DNA of 18,306 bases from an uncultured Selenomonadales bacterium (GCA_937877655.1 CALFJC010000054.1:1-18306), one strand, 5' to 3'; shown: positions 6,766-15,009, counted from the first letter of the stretch. The notes: generated by a model not told the origin, from the letters alone. Translations and numbers: made by a program.

Positions 6766-8247
6766 TTAGCCTTGACTGACATAACTTCTTTTGTACGCGG
6801 GAATTTTCGCCCAATCAACTTGATTCGCGGCGATTTTATTTTGAAGAGCAAATTGCGCCGCGATACCAGCCGCCTCGCCGATACTTATACAAGTCGGCTG
6901 AATTCTCATCGACGCCTGCAGAATGAAACTCGCGCTGATACATCTTCCGACAACGATTAAGTTGGAAATTTTTTCCGTGACAAGCGAACGATAAGGAATT
7001 TCATAAAAACAGCCCGCAGGAAGTTTTTCGGAAACTTTTTCGCCGTGCGCGTCGATAAACCAAGCCGTGCGACAAACCGCGTCGGGAAATTTGCTTTGAT
7101 TGTGATAATCATCTTCCACAAGATAATATTTTCCTTTAATGCGCCAAGATTCACGCGCTCCGAGCATAACCGCCTCGCGACTGATAAAAGCATTTTCAAA
7201 GCCCGGCAAATGTTTAATCAGATAGCGGGCAATGTTGCGCATCATTTTTCTGCCGAAGGTAACCGCCTTGCTGTAAGAAATCGGATCCGTTGCGGAAAAT
7301 TTCACGGGAATTTCGGGACAGTTCATGCTCATCACGCCGTTTTTCCCGATAATCGTGTAAGCTTGCATATATTCCGCTTCGTCTTGAGTAATTTCGCCCG
7401 TTTCGACGCCGCGAGCCATAAATTCTTCCAATTTGTAACGTTGTTTCCTGTGCATTGCCTCCGCAATTTCAAAGTAAGGCAACTTCGATTTGCACCAATC
7501 TTCCTTCAGCTCAATCGCGACGTATTTATAAAGTTTTTCGGTATCAATGCCGCCCATTTCAAAACGAAAACTCAGCGGCTGATTATTTCCCGTTTTTTCG
7601 TAGCCGCGTTCGTAATCGACGCCCGAAACTCTGGAAAGATAAGCGTCGCCTGTTGCGTCGATAAAAATTTTCGCCTTGACTGCCGCGAGCCCCGCAATGG
7701 TTTGAACTATCGCGAAAGAAATTTTATCGCCGTTTTTAATCACGTCGACCAAAACCGTTTGATACAAAATTTCCGCGCCGCTCTCGGAACACATTTCGTC
7801 ATGAATCTCCGCCAAAATTTCGGGATTGTGCCAAGTTTGTTGAGTGACTCCGTCGAAAGGCTCAATTCCTTTTTCACGCAGACGATTTTTTAATTCGGCA
7901 AGATAAGGCGTGTCGGAATTCGGCGCGTGAGTGTCCATGAAGGGATAAACGCAACCCAAAACGCCGAGCCCTCCGAGCGCAATTCCGCGTTCGATTAAAA
8001 GAGTTCGTGCGCCGTTTTTTGCCGCGTTGACTGCCGCCGCCGTGCCCGAAGGACCGCCGCCGCAAACGCAAACATCAACGGAATAAATCACGGGAATTTT
8101 TTTATCGGCATATTTAATTAACTCGCCCGAAATTTTTTCAGCCGCCTCGACAGAATTTTTTCCGCTTAAAACTGCTCCGACCGCCGTCACGCCCGCCAAT
8201 TTCAACAAATCGCGCCGCGAAATCGGAATGGAGAAACTTCTTTCCAT
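6766..8247 (-). CDS. Tat-exported FAD-dependent oxidoreductase
   Basis: This 493-residue flavoprotein is of the FAD_oxidored type (PF12831-like); the substrate is unknown. The N-terminus carries a twin-arginine signal, SRRDLLKLAG followed by a hydrophobic stretch (TAVGAVL, 21-27), so the folded protein with FAD probably crosses the membrane by Tat. The dinucleotide-binding motif CGGGPSGTAAA is at 62-72, an ERG acidic end of the second strand at about 85-87, and a late FAD-contact region, VVGRCISASFILQASMR, near the C-terminus. The ATG at 8247 has GAGGTG seven bases upstream. The gene stands alone between two similar terminators inside the arginine cluster and has no evident role in arginine synthesis. 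Confidence 0.87.
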   Translation of the reverse strand: MERSFSIPISRRDLLKLAGVTAVGAVLSGKNSVEAAEKISGELIKYADKKIPVIYSVDVCVCGGGPSGTAAAVNAAKNGARTLLIERGIALGGLGVLGCVYPFMDTHAPNSDTPYLAELKNRLREKGIEPFDGVTQQTWHNPEILAEIHDEMCSESGAEILYQTVLVDVIKNGDKISFAIVQTIAGLAAVKAKIFIDATGDAYLSRVSGVDYERGYEKTGNNQPLSFRFEMGGIDTEKLYKYVAIELKEDWCKSKLPYFEIAEAMHRKQRYKLEEFMARGVETGEITQDEAEYMQAYTIIGKNGVMSMNCPEIPVKFSATDPISYSKAVTFGRKMMRNIARYLIKHLPGFENAFISREAVMLGARESWRIKGKYYLVEDDYHNQSKFPDAVCRTAWFIDAHGEKVSEKLPAGCFYEIPYRSLVTEKISNLIVVGRCISASFILQASMRIQPTCISIGEAAGIAAQFALQNKIAANQVDWAKIPAYKRSYVSQG

Positions 8248-8267
8248 AAAAAATCACCTCGACAAAA

Positions 8268-8296
8268 ATTTTACCAAAAAAAAATCTCCGCCGCAA
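8268..8296 (-). promoter_or_regulatory. Possible promoter of the FAD oxidoreductase gene
   Basis: On the minus strand, TTGCGG (8296-8291) and TAAAAT (8273-8268) are 17 bases apart, the -35 lying within the argJ terminator hairpin. The layout is the same as at 6705-6733. The -35 is weak and the -10 good. Confidence 0.4.
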
Positions 8297-8312
8297 TTTT
8301 TTTGGCAGAGAT
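8276..8312 (-). terminator. Intrinsic terminator of argC-argJ
   Basis: The minus-strand stem ATCTCTGCC pairs with GGCGGAGAT (one GU pair), with a nine-T run after it, 16 bases beyond the argJ stop. It separates argCJ from the rest of the arginine genes. Confidence 0.82.
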
Positions 8313-8327
8313 AAAAATTTCTTTATT

Positions 8328-9539
8328 TCAGGTTGTGTAATCTGCATTTATCTTGACGTATTGGAAACTCAAATCGCATGTGAAAACCGTTGCCGTTTCT
8401 TTTCCGAGATTCAAATCAATGTCAACGATAATATCATGCTCCGCCAAAATTTTTCGCATGGCGTCTTCATCAAATTTGACGACAAGCCCTTTTTCATAAA
8501 CCTTAATCCCGCCGAATTTTATTGTAATTTTTTCGGGAATGATTTTGACGCCCGAATAACCCACCGCGCAGATTGTTCTGCCGGGATTTGCGTCCTGTCC
8601 GAAAAAAGCAGTCTTAACGAGCGGCGAATTGGCAACGCTCATGCCGACTTTTTTGGCGTCGGCGAAAGTTTCCGCGCCCGTGACGTTGATTGTGATAAAT
8701 TTTGTTGCGCCTTCGCCGTCGGCGGCAATTTTTTTCGCAAGTTCGATGCAAATTTTCTTTAAAGTCTCGTAGAACTTAAGATAATCTTCGTCGCGAGAGA
8801 CGATTTTTTTATTGCCCGCCGCGCCGTTCGCCAAAACAACAACAGAATCATTTGTGCTCATGTCGCCGTCAACCGACATGCAGTTAAAACTTACTTCGGT
8901 AATGTTGCTTAAGGCTTCTTGCAAAAGTTTTTGATCAATATCTGCGTCCGTCGTGATAAAACAGAGCATTGTCGCCATATCGGGGCGAATCATGCCGGAA
9001 CCTTTGGCGATTGCGCCGAAACGAACTTCCTTACCGCCGATTTCAATTTCCGTTGCCAAAGTTTTTGAATAAGTGTCGGTCGTGATAATCGCGTTGCCCG
9101 CATTAACCGAGCCTTCTTTGGAAAGTTCTTTGACGGCAGCTTTGATTCCGTTTTCCATTTTATCCATCGGCAAATTCGAGCCGATAAGCCCCGTCGAGGC
9201 AACGATAACATCATCTGCGCGGCAATTCAATTCTTTTGCGGCAACGGCAGCCATTTTTTCTGCGTCCTTAACGCCCTGTTCGCCCGTGCAGGCATTTGCG
9301 CAACCTGCATTTGCAACGACGGCATGAGCCGTGCCCGTGCCGACTACAATTTTACTCAAATGAACGGGAGCCGCCGCAACCAAATTTTTCGTAAAGACTC
9401 CCGCGACAGCGGCTTCTTTTTCGGTGTAAATAACTGCAACGTCAAGGTTGCCGTTTTTTTTGATACCTGCGCGGACGCCCGCCGCCAAAAATCCTTGCGG
9501 ATAAGCGACGCCCGCTTTTTTGTGATTCTCACTGAACAT
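8328..9539 (-). CDS. argJ: Glutamate N-acetyltransferase / ornithine acetyltransferase ArgJ
   Basis: ArgJ moves the acetyl group from N-acetylornithine to glutamate, closing the acetyl cycle; some members also use acetyl-CoA. The 403-residue precursor self-cleaves between Ala and Thr in KGSGMIRPDMATMLCF (179-194); the new N-terminal Thr190 is the nucleophile. STGLIG at 115-120 fits the oxyanion-hole region. Whether it is mono- or bifunctional cannot be told; no argA is in the window. The ATG at 9539 follows the argC stop by 17 bases, with AAGGAGG 12 bases upstream, a slightly long spacing. Confidence 0.95.
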   Translation of the reverse strand: MFSENHKKAGVAYPQGFLAAGVRAGIKKNGNLDVAVIYTEKEAAVAGVFTKNLVAAAPVHLSKIVVGTGTAHAVVANAGCANACTGEQGVKDAEKMAAVAAKELNCRADDVIVASTGLIGSNLPMDKMENGIKAAVKELSKEGSVNAGNAIITTDTYSKTLATEIEIGGKEVRFGAIAKGSGMIRPDMATMLCFITTDADIDQKLLQEALSNITEVSFNCMSVDGDMSTNDSVVVLANGAAGNKKIVSRDEDYLKFYETLKKICIELAKKIAADGEGATKFITINVTGAETFADAKKVGMSVANSPLVKTAFFGQDANPGRTICAVGYSGVKIIPEKITIKFGGIKVYEKGLVVKFDEDAMRKILAEHDIIVDIDLNLGKETATVFTCDLSFQYVKINADYTT

Positions 9540-9556
9540 TTTTTAAAAAATCCTCC

Positions 9557-10594
9557 TTACGGATACATTGGAACGACATCAAGCGCGACACTTTCATAAA
9601 AACCTGCCGCAATGTTGAAATTTTGAACGGCTTGTCCCGCCGCGCCTTTAACAAGGTTGTCGATAGCGGAAAGAATTATAACACGCCGCGTGCGTTCGTC
9701 AATGTGCCAGCCGAGATCGCAGTAATTGGAGCCGCGAACAAATTTTGTTTCGGGATAAGAATTTCTGCCCAAAAGTCTGATAAATTTTTCCGCGCCGTAC
9801 ATTTTCTGAAAGGCGGCGTCAATCATGTCGTCCGAAATATTTTCCTTGATATTGGCGTAGCAAGTCGCCAAAATTCCGCGAGACATGGGCACCAAATGCG
9901 GCGTGAAATTTATAATTGTCTCTTCGCCGCCCAAATCTTTAAGTGCCTGTTCAATTTCGGGAGTGTGGCGGTGACGAGCGACGTTGTAAGCTTTGAAGTT
10001 GTCGTAGAGTTCGGGGAAATGGTTTCCGAGCTTTAAACCTCTGCCCGCGCCCGAAACTCCGCTTGCGGCGTCGACAATGATTGAATTCGCGTCGATTAAA
10101 TGATGTTTGACGAGCGGCGCAAGTGCAAGGATTGAGGCGGTTGTGAAACAGCCGGCATTGCCAATAATTTTTGCGTCGCGAATTTCATTGCGATAAATTT
10201 CCGCGAGCCCGTAAACTCTTTTGGCGTCCTTGTGCTTGTGCGGGACGTTGTACCACGCTTCGTAAATCGCAGTGTCGCTGAAACGATAATCCGCGCCGAG
10301 ATCTATAATTCGGACGGGCAGATTTTCCAATTTAAGTCCAACGTCCATAGCGTGCCCGTGCGGCAGGGCGATAAAAATAAAATCGCTGTCCGCGCCGATA
10401 TTTTCAATGTCGGACAAACTTTCCAATGTCAAATCGCAAATTCCGCGCAGGTGCGGATAAAGCTCCGAAATTTTTTTGCCCGTATGACTTTCGGAAGTTA
10501 TGTGCGCGAGTTGGGCTTGCGGGTGACGATTGAGAATTGAGAGCAATTCGGCTCCCGCGTAGCCCGTCGCGCCTATTACACTTACTTTTACCAA
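9557..10594 (-). CDS. argC: N-acetyl-gamma-glutamyl-phosphate reductase ArgC
   Basis: ArgC reduces N-acetylglutamyl phosphate to the semialdehyde with NADPH. It is 345 residues long, typical of the family. The Rossmann motif GATGYAG is at 8-14, the catalytic Cys149 is in GNAGCF (most homologues read GNPGC), and the catalytic His is in ARHRHTPEIEQ (about 207-216). The TTG start at 10594 has GGAGGT nine bases upstream. It is the first gene of the arginine cluster, with argJ directly behind it. Confidence 0.95.
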   Translation of the reverse strand: MVKVSVIGATGYAGAELLSILNRHPQAQLAHITSESHTGKKISELYPHLRGICDLTLESLSDIENIGADSDFIFIALPHGHAMDVGLKLENLPVRIIDLGADYRFSDTAIYEAWYNVPHKHKDAKRVYGLAEIYRNEIRDAKIIGNAGCFTTASILALAPLVKHHLIDANSIIVDAASGVSGAGRGLKLGNHFPELYDNFKAYNVARHRHTPEIEQALKDLGGEETIINFTPHLVPMSRGILATCYANIKENISDDMIDAAFQKMYGAEKFIRLLGRNSYPETKFVRGSNYCDLGWHIDERTRRVIILSAIDNLVKGAAGQAVQNFNIAAGFYESVALDVVPMYP

Positions 10595-10638
10595 AATTTT
10601 TTACCTCCAATTATTTTTAAACTCAAACGTGAATGAGA

Positions 10639-10681
10639 AGCCGAGATGGTTTTGCGTGCCCACGCTTTGACAAAGGGGGGG
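10639..10681 (-). repeat. Fragment C of the dispersed structured repeat
   Basis: This carries only the terminal module of the repeat family seen complete at 14733-14948 and 16271-16485, in the opposite orientation. The first 25 bases (10639-10663) are a perfect reverse complement of 14749-14773. Weaker similarity continues through the C-rich run. It lies in the predicted untranslated leader of argC. Confidence 0.85.
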
Positions 10682-10692
10682 CAACCTCTCCC

Positions 10693-10698
10693 ATTATA
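10693..10698 (-). promoter_or_regulatory. Possible -10 of the arginine cluster promoter
   Basis: A perfect TATAAT lies on the minus strand between the RTX gene terminator and argC, placing a start of transcription near 10686 and a leader of about 90 bases. The expected -35 position is T-rich (part of the terminator T-run) and poor, so the call is tentative. I found no convincing ArgR box. Confidence 0.4.
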
Positions 10699-10712
10699 AC
10701 CGCCTTAAGGAC

Positions 10713-10748
10713 AAAAAAAAAGTTTGTGCAAAATTTCTTCGCACAAAC
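10713..10748 (-). terminator. Intrinsic terminator of the RTX-like gene
   Basis: The minus-strand stem GTTTGTGC (10748-10741) pairs with GCACAAAC (10729-10722), followed by a run of nine T. It starts about 47 bases after the stop codon. Confidence 0.88.
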
Positions 10749-10794
10749 CAAGTTGCCTGTCAAAAATTTTTATTCTTTATCGTCAATCGTCGCT

Positions 10795-13700
10795 TTAGGT
10801 AGTTGTTAAATTGCTCTTCTTGTGATCATCTGCGCTGAAGGCAGTTTCAGTAGTGGTTGCAATTCCCGCTTTAACCAAGTTCGTCGAGTAACCGAGATCT
10901 ACAACCGCATAATCACTGCTACTCTTCTTGTAATCTCTTAGCACGGTGTTCATCGCGGCATCTTTCGTTCCCGTAACAAGCTCGCCACCTTCAAACCAAT
11001 AGAGCGTATTGTTCGCCTTGATGAGAATATTTTTAGCTTTATCGGTTCCAATGTCGGCTTGAGTTCCGTTGTCAGAGAAACTCTTGATAGTGAACGAGCC
11101 GACTTCAGTTGTATTGCCCTTCTTGCCGTTGTTCATGGCGAACTTAAGCCCGTCCGAAACAGTTTCAATTTTCATAATTGTACCGGTGGCAATTTTGAGT
11201 TTGTCTTTGCTGAAGTCGAAGTTGGCGATAGTGGTTTCTCCGCCGTTGCCTTTTGCATAGAAGAAAGTATCTGTGCCCGCGCCGCCGACAAGAGAATCTG
11301 CTCCGCCGCCGCCTTTAAACGTTGTCTTCGATTTTTCATTATCGCTGCCTATCAGAATTTCGTCAACATTCACCCGTCCTGCAAGCGTCAAATTCTTTGT
11401 AACACGCGAGCCGTCAACATAAGTGGCATTGTTATATTTTTTGGTCTGGAAAGTGCCGCTCGCGCCGCTCGTCAAGCTGACATGAATATCGCTACCCGCC
11501 AAAGAGCCTACAGCGTTTTTGCCGAAAATATATTCTCCGCCGTTAATGCTGACAGTACTTTCAAGAGTTTTGAAACTGCTGCCGCTCGTTTTAACGTCGA
11601 GGATATTTCGGCTGTCGAAAGTGAGTTTGAAGCCCTTTTTGTTCGCAGTAATTTTTGAGATGTCTTCAAGTTGGACATTTGCGCCGCTCAACGAAATTAA
11701 ATCGGAACCTACGCTGAAGTTTTCGACAGCATCTCTGCCCGCCGTGTAAACAAACATATCCTCATTGCCGTTGCCAATTAGTTTATCATTTTTCGCGCCG
11801 CCGATAAGACTTATGCCTGTCGCACTTGCCGCGCCGGCGTCAACCGTCGTATTGTTGGAGTCGCCCGCAGTAATGCTTATGGCTCCGGCTACTCTGTAGT
11901 CGAGGACGATATTTTTAACCGTCGGATTTTGAGTCGCATTATAACTCTCCGCATTGGGTAAAAGCGTTGCCGAAGTCGGATTGGTTGCTTTGTCGAAAAT
12001 TATGCTGTTGTCATGGAAAACCACCTTGCGATAACCGCTCTTATTCGAGTCATGCAAGAGAACTTCTTTATCCGCCGCGCCCGTCAAAGAAATAATGTTG
12101 TTTTCGCCGCTGTAGCCGCTGACAGAAATTTGAACATTGCCGCTTGAAACCGAGAAAGCCGCAATATCGCTGTAGTTGCCGAGATTGAGTCTGTCATAAC
12201 CCGCTTCGTAGCCGTTGATTGAAACTGCGCCGCCATTGTACTCGAAAACGTCTTTCTTTCTGTTTTCCGTTGCGAAAGTGTAAGTTGTAGTTCCGCTAAG
12301 TGATGACGAGCCTTCCAAAATCACGACGTTTGATTTGATTTTAGAGGCGTCAATTTCTTCAACGCCGTTCGGAAGAGTGATTCTTCCTTTTGCGCTCGCG
12401 AAAAGCGTAAGTTTTTTGTTCGCGTCTGAAAGAATTCCGTCCGCCGAGATTATTTCGCCGCTTGTCAAAGAAACTTTTTCAACATTGGTGCTTGAAGTGC
12501 CGCTTACGACAGGTTTAAAGGTAATTTGATTGCCCGTGCCTGCGGAGAAAATTAAATCGTTGCCGCTGGTCTTCACGCCCGTGATTTTCGACACGTCAAC
12601 AGATAAGCTGTCGCCCGTGCTGTTGTAATTTTGGATGACATTTTTACCGGATTTGTAAACGAAAACATCTGCGCCCGCGCCGCCGACCAATGTATCATTG
12701 CCGCCGTTGCCGTTGAGCGAACTGCCCGCATCGCTTGCGACAATGTAATTTGCAGAATCCGTTCCCGTGATTGAAACAGGAGTTCCTACTACAGCGGCAT
12801 TGATTGTGCCAAAAGCTGTCGTAGCGTTGAAGGTGTTGGGCGAACCACTACTATAACCTGACGCAAGAGTTATGCCGTTGGGTCTGTCGCCCGTCATGTC
12901 GGCAACGGAATAGGTTGTGTAAATGTAAGTTTTGCCGCCCGCCTCAAGCTTGACGCCTCTTGTCGGCACGGGATTATTGGTATTATTTAATGAAGCACCC
13001 ATGCCGCTGAAAGTAATGCTGTCGCCGCTGTCAAAAGCAATGCAGAGATCGTTGGTGTTCACAACGCTTATGCTGTCGCCGTGCGGAACAAAATTGCTGT
13101 CGGATTTTATAACTTTGTCGACGTTTATCTGATAGTCGGTGATAACGTCCGCGCCTTTGCTGAAATAAAATACATTTGTGCCGCCGTTGCCCGTCAAGCT
13201 GTCCGCACCCGTGCCGCCGTAAATCGTATTGTCGAGGCTGTTGCCGACGATTGAAGTTGCAACGGAGACTGCGCTTGCGTCAATCAATTTAACCGACGCT
13301 TCGAGAACACCTGCACCTTCAGCGGCATCGGAATTTTCTTTTTCAACAATATCTATGTGTTTATTGTCACCCGTCGGAGCCGAAGTGGCGGCAGTCAAAG
13401 TTACGGCGTCTTTATCTCTGCTGTAAGTCATATAAGCCAAGCCGTAAGAACTTGCAGCACCGTTTTTTTCCCAGCTCGCAGTTGCCAAAGTGGGAATGCC
13501 CAAAACAGAATTTGCAGTATCGTAGCCGAACTCGGTTGAAGCCATTGTCACAGTGCTCGTCGCGCTGAGAATAAAGTCTCCGATACCGCTACCTGTTGAT
13601 GCAGCGTAATTAAATTTGGTCGCTCCTTCGTAAGGATCTCTATTCCAGCCCTCTTTACCGATGTAAAAATCTGAACCGGCAACTGAACTTGAATTGTAGG

Positions 13701-14559
13701 CGAGTAAAGAAGTTGTGCTGTCATACATCGAATTGATAATGCCGCCCGAAATGCTGATTTGCCCCGCGCCTGTTGATGCGGCACTGGTAAAAGCTATATT
13801 GTCGATGACGCCGCCCGAAATGCTGATATGCCCGTTAGTAGCAGTGGAGCCCGTGAAGGCGATACCGTTAATGGTTGCTTCTTCATTGTTCAAATTGGCA
13901 TTTATGGTAAATTCGTTGGCAGTATCTCCTTTGATAGCGTTATAGTTGCCGCTTTGAGCCAAAATATTTGTGTCGCCGTTTAAGTCAAGCGTTCCGCTAT
14001 TTTGCCAAAGAACCGCGCCGTCCGTGCCCGTCGATTGTCCGTTGAGATTTTTGCCGTCGAGCGTGACGCTGTTTATCACGAGGCTTGAGCCGTTGTTATC
14101 AATCAAGCGTCCGAAAGTATTTTGCGCAATATTGGATATGTCGATAGTTCCGTAATCTGCATTGGTACTTCCGGAAGCATAAATGCCGCCGAGCCCGCTG
14201 ACAATGGAAACTGCCGCGTCTGCACCGATGCTGATAGCCGTTGTAGTGTTGTTATTGGCGGTGCCGTTAAGAGTAGTGGTTTCAAAAGAAAGTTTGTAGC
14301 CGTCAAGATTGAATAAAACTTTAGTCAAACTATCAGTATTGCTGTCGCCTATGGTAAATCCTTCGGCGTCGGTAACATTTTTAAGCAAAGTAATTGTCAT
14401 ATTTTTATTGTCGGCAGCTTCTATTGCTTCTTGAATTGAATCATAATAAGTTGCTGTGCCATCGCCGCCGATGCTTTCTGCCACGACTAAGCTTTTGCTG
14501 GTTTGGATACTCTCGGCTGAAAAACGTTGGAGGTCGAAAACAAAAAATTTTCCTTCCAT
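10795..14559 (-). CDS. Large RTX / hemolysin-type calcium-binding repeat protein
   Basis: This is a 1254-residue, Ser/Thr/Asn/Gly-rich protein, probably secreted or surface-displayed. It begins MEGKFFVFDLQRFSAES; I recall FDLQRF at the start of other large Negativicutes repeat proteins. No Sec signal is present, which fits type I export. Residues about 90-400 are beta-helix-like repeats, including two ISISGG(V/I)I(D/N) units 23 residues apart. Four RTX-like glycine/aspartate blocks follow, near residues 438-465 (IYGGTGADSLTGNGG), 613-645 (LNGNGGNDTLVGGAGADVF), 916-945 (LIGGAKNDKLIGNGNEDMF) and 1080-1110 (FKGGGGADSLVGGAGTDTF). Each leads into an aromatic strand and a (V/I)xx(Y/F) turn. The first two blocks best fit the calcium-binding nonapeptide GGxGxDxLx. 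GGAG lies 8 bases before the ATG. No T1SS genes are in the window and the exact function is unknown. Confidence 0.85.
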   Translation of the reverse strand: MEGKFFVFDLQRFSAESIQTSKSLVVAESIGGDGTATYYDSIQEAIEAADNKNMTITLLKNVTDAEGFTIGDSNTDSLTKVLFNLDGYKLSFETTTLNGTANNNTTTAISIGADAAVSIVSGLGGIYASGSTNADYGTIDISNIAQNTFGRLIDNNGSSLVINSVTLDGKNLNGQSTGTDGAVLWQNSGTLDLNGDTNILAQSGNYNAIKGDTANEFTINANLNNEEATINGIAFTGSTATNGHISISGGVIDNIAFTSAASTGAGQISISGGIINSMYDSTTSLLAYNSSSVAGSDFYIGKEGWNRDPYEGATKFNYAASTGSGIGDFILSATSTVTMASTEFGYDTANSVLGIPTLATASWEKNGAASSYGLAYMTYSRDKDAVTLTAATSAPTGDNKHIDIVEKENSDAAEGAGVLEASVKLIDASAVSVATSIVGNSLDNTIYGGTGADSLTGNGGTNVFYFSKGADVITDYQINVDKVIKSDSNFVPHGDSISVVNTNDLCIAFDSGDSITFSGMGASLNNTNNPVPTRGVKLEAGGKTYIYTTYSVADMTGDRPNGITLASGYSSGSPNTFNATTAFGTINAAVVGTPVSITGTDSANYIVASDAGSSLNGNGGNDTLVGGAGADVFVYKSGKNVIQNYNSTGDSLSVDVSKITGVKTSGNDLIFSAGTGNQITFKPVVSGTSSTNVEKVSLTSGEIISADGILSDANKKLTLFASAKGRITLPNGVEEIDASKIKSNVVILEGSSSLSGTTTYTFATENRKKDVFEYNGGAVSINGYEAGYDRLNLGNYSDIAAFSVSSGNVQISVSGYSGENNIISLTGAADKEVLLHDSNKSGYRKVVFHDNSIIFDKATNPTSATLLPNAESYNATQNPTVKNIVLDYRVAGAISITAGDSNNTTVDAGAASATGISLIGGAKNDKLIGNGNEDMFVYTAGRDAVENFSVGSDLISLSGANVQLEDISKITANKKGFKLTFDSRNILDVKTSGSSFKTLESTVSINGGEYIFGKNAVGSLAGSDIHVSLTSGASGTFQTKKYNNATYVDGSRVTKNLTLAGRVNVDEILIGSDNEKSKTTFKGGGGADSLVGGAGTDTFFYAKGNGGETTIANFDFSKDKLKIATGTIMKIETVSDGLKFAMNNGKKGNTTEVGSFTIKSFSDNGTQADIGTDKAKNILIKANNTLYWFEGGELVTGTKDAAMNTVLRDYKKSSSDYAVVDLGYSTNLVKAGIATTTETAFSADDHKKSNLTTT
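13741..13827. repeat. Internal tandem repeat in the RTX-like gene
   Basis: The 18-base word GCCGCCCGAAATGCTGAT occurs at 13741-13758 and again at 13810-13827, a period of 69 bases (23 residues). It encodes the two ISISGG strands of the predicted beta-helix. Confidence 0.75.
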
Positions 14560-14574
14560 ACTTTAATCTCCTTT

Positions 14575-14619
14575 TCAAATTAATTTGAGGTGTTCGCATG
14601 AAAAAAATTTTTGATACAT
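14575..14619 (-). CDS. Possible 14-residue leader peptide before the RTX-like gene
   Basis: The frame starts with ATG at 14619, preceded by AAGGAG at a short spacing of four bases, and reads MYQKFFSCEHLKLI. Its stop lies just before the AAAAGGAG site of the large gene, so translation of the leader could influence the main start. It is very short, so chance cannot be excluded. Confidence 0.25.
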   Translation of the reverse strand: MYQKFFSCEHLKLI

Positions 14620-14663
14620 GCAACTCCTTTCCTAAAAAATTTTTCTGTTCGGCTCGCACACTT

Positions 14664-14692
14664 AAGATAATGATTTTGTTTTGGTTTGTCAA
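14664..14692 (-). promoter_or_regulatory. Promoter of the RTX-like gene
   Basis: A perfect -35 TTGACA (14692-14687) is separated by exactly 17 bases from TATCTT (14669-14664). The predicted start lies near 14657, giving a leader of about 98 bases. Confidence 0.75.
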
Positions 14693-14732
14693 TTAATTTT
14701 CCATTAAAATTTCCAAATAAAGGAGGCGTTGT

Positions 14733-14948
14733 CCCCCTTTTTTCTAAAGTGGGCACGCAAAACCATCTCGGCTACTCCTTCGGTTGAGTCAATCATGAAA
14801 TTTATTTTTTAACCTACTTTTCTTTTGTTCGCCCAAAAGAAAAGTAGCAAAAGAAAAGGGCGTTCGCCGCTTGAACATCCTGTTCAAACGCGGCGGCGGG
14901 CGCACGTCCATGTGCGCCCGTGAACCACTTCGATTCTGTTTTCTTTTC
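14733..14948 (-). repeat. Structured repeat copy A (three hairpins, about 216 bp)
   Basis: Read on the minus strand, the order is: GAAAAGAAAA; hairpin alpha (14897-14920, nine perfect pairs, loop ATGGAC); hairpin beta (14865-14895, 6+6 pairs with a two-base bulge, loop AGGAT); hairpin gamma (14814-14847, 14 perfect pairs CTACTTTTCTTTTG, six-base loop); and a terminal module GCCGAGATGGTTTTGCG... ending in a G-run. It fills most of the gap between the metK terminator and the RTX gene promoter. The rest of the 450-bp gap holds only that promoter and leader. Confidence 0.9.
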
Positions 14949-14953
14949 GCATT

Positions 14954-14988
14954 AAAAAAATCCCGCGTAGAGACAACGGGATTTTTTT
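14954..14988 (-). terminator. Intrinsic terminator of metK
   Basis: A perfect minus-strand stem, AAAAAAATCCCG against CGGGATTTTTTT, has an 11-base loop and a T-tract. It lies 21 bases after the metK stop; the A and T arms could also work in the opposite direction. Confidence 0.9.
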
Positions 14989-15009
14989 ATTTCTGATTTT
15001 CAACAGACA

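Noticed and set aside
7045..7893. 282-codon plus-strand frame opposite the FAD gene
   Set aside because: It lies entirely antisense to a well-supported flavoprotein, with Phe/Arg-rich composition typical of antisense shadows here.
14441..14692. 83-codon minus-strand frame overlapping the RTX gene start
   Set aside because: It crosses the promoter and leader and the coding start of the RTX gene in another frame, and its composition is unlike a protein. It is treated as a shadow.
14733..14948. Element A as an ordinary terminator of metK
   Set aside because: metK already has a strong terminator at 14954-14988. Element A has three hairpins with conserved loops and no T-run right after the first two.
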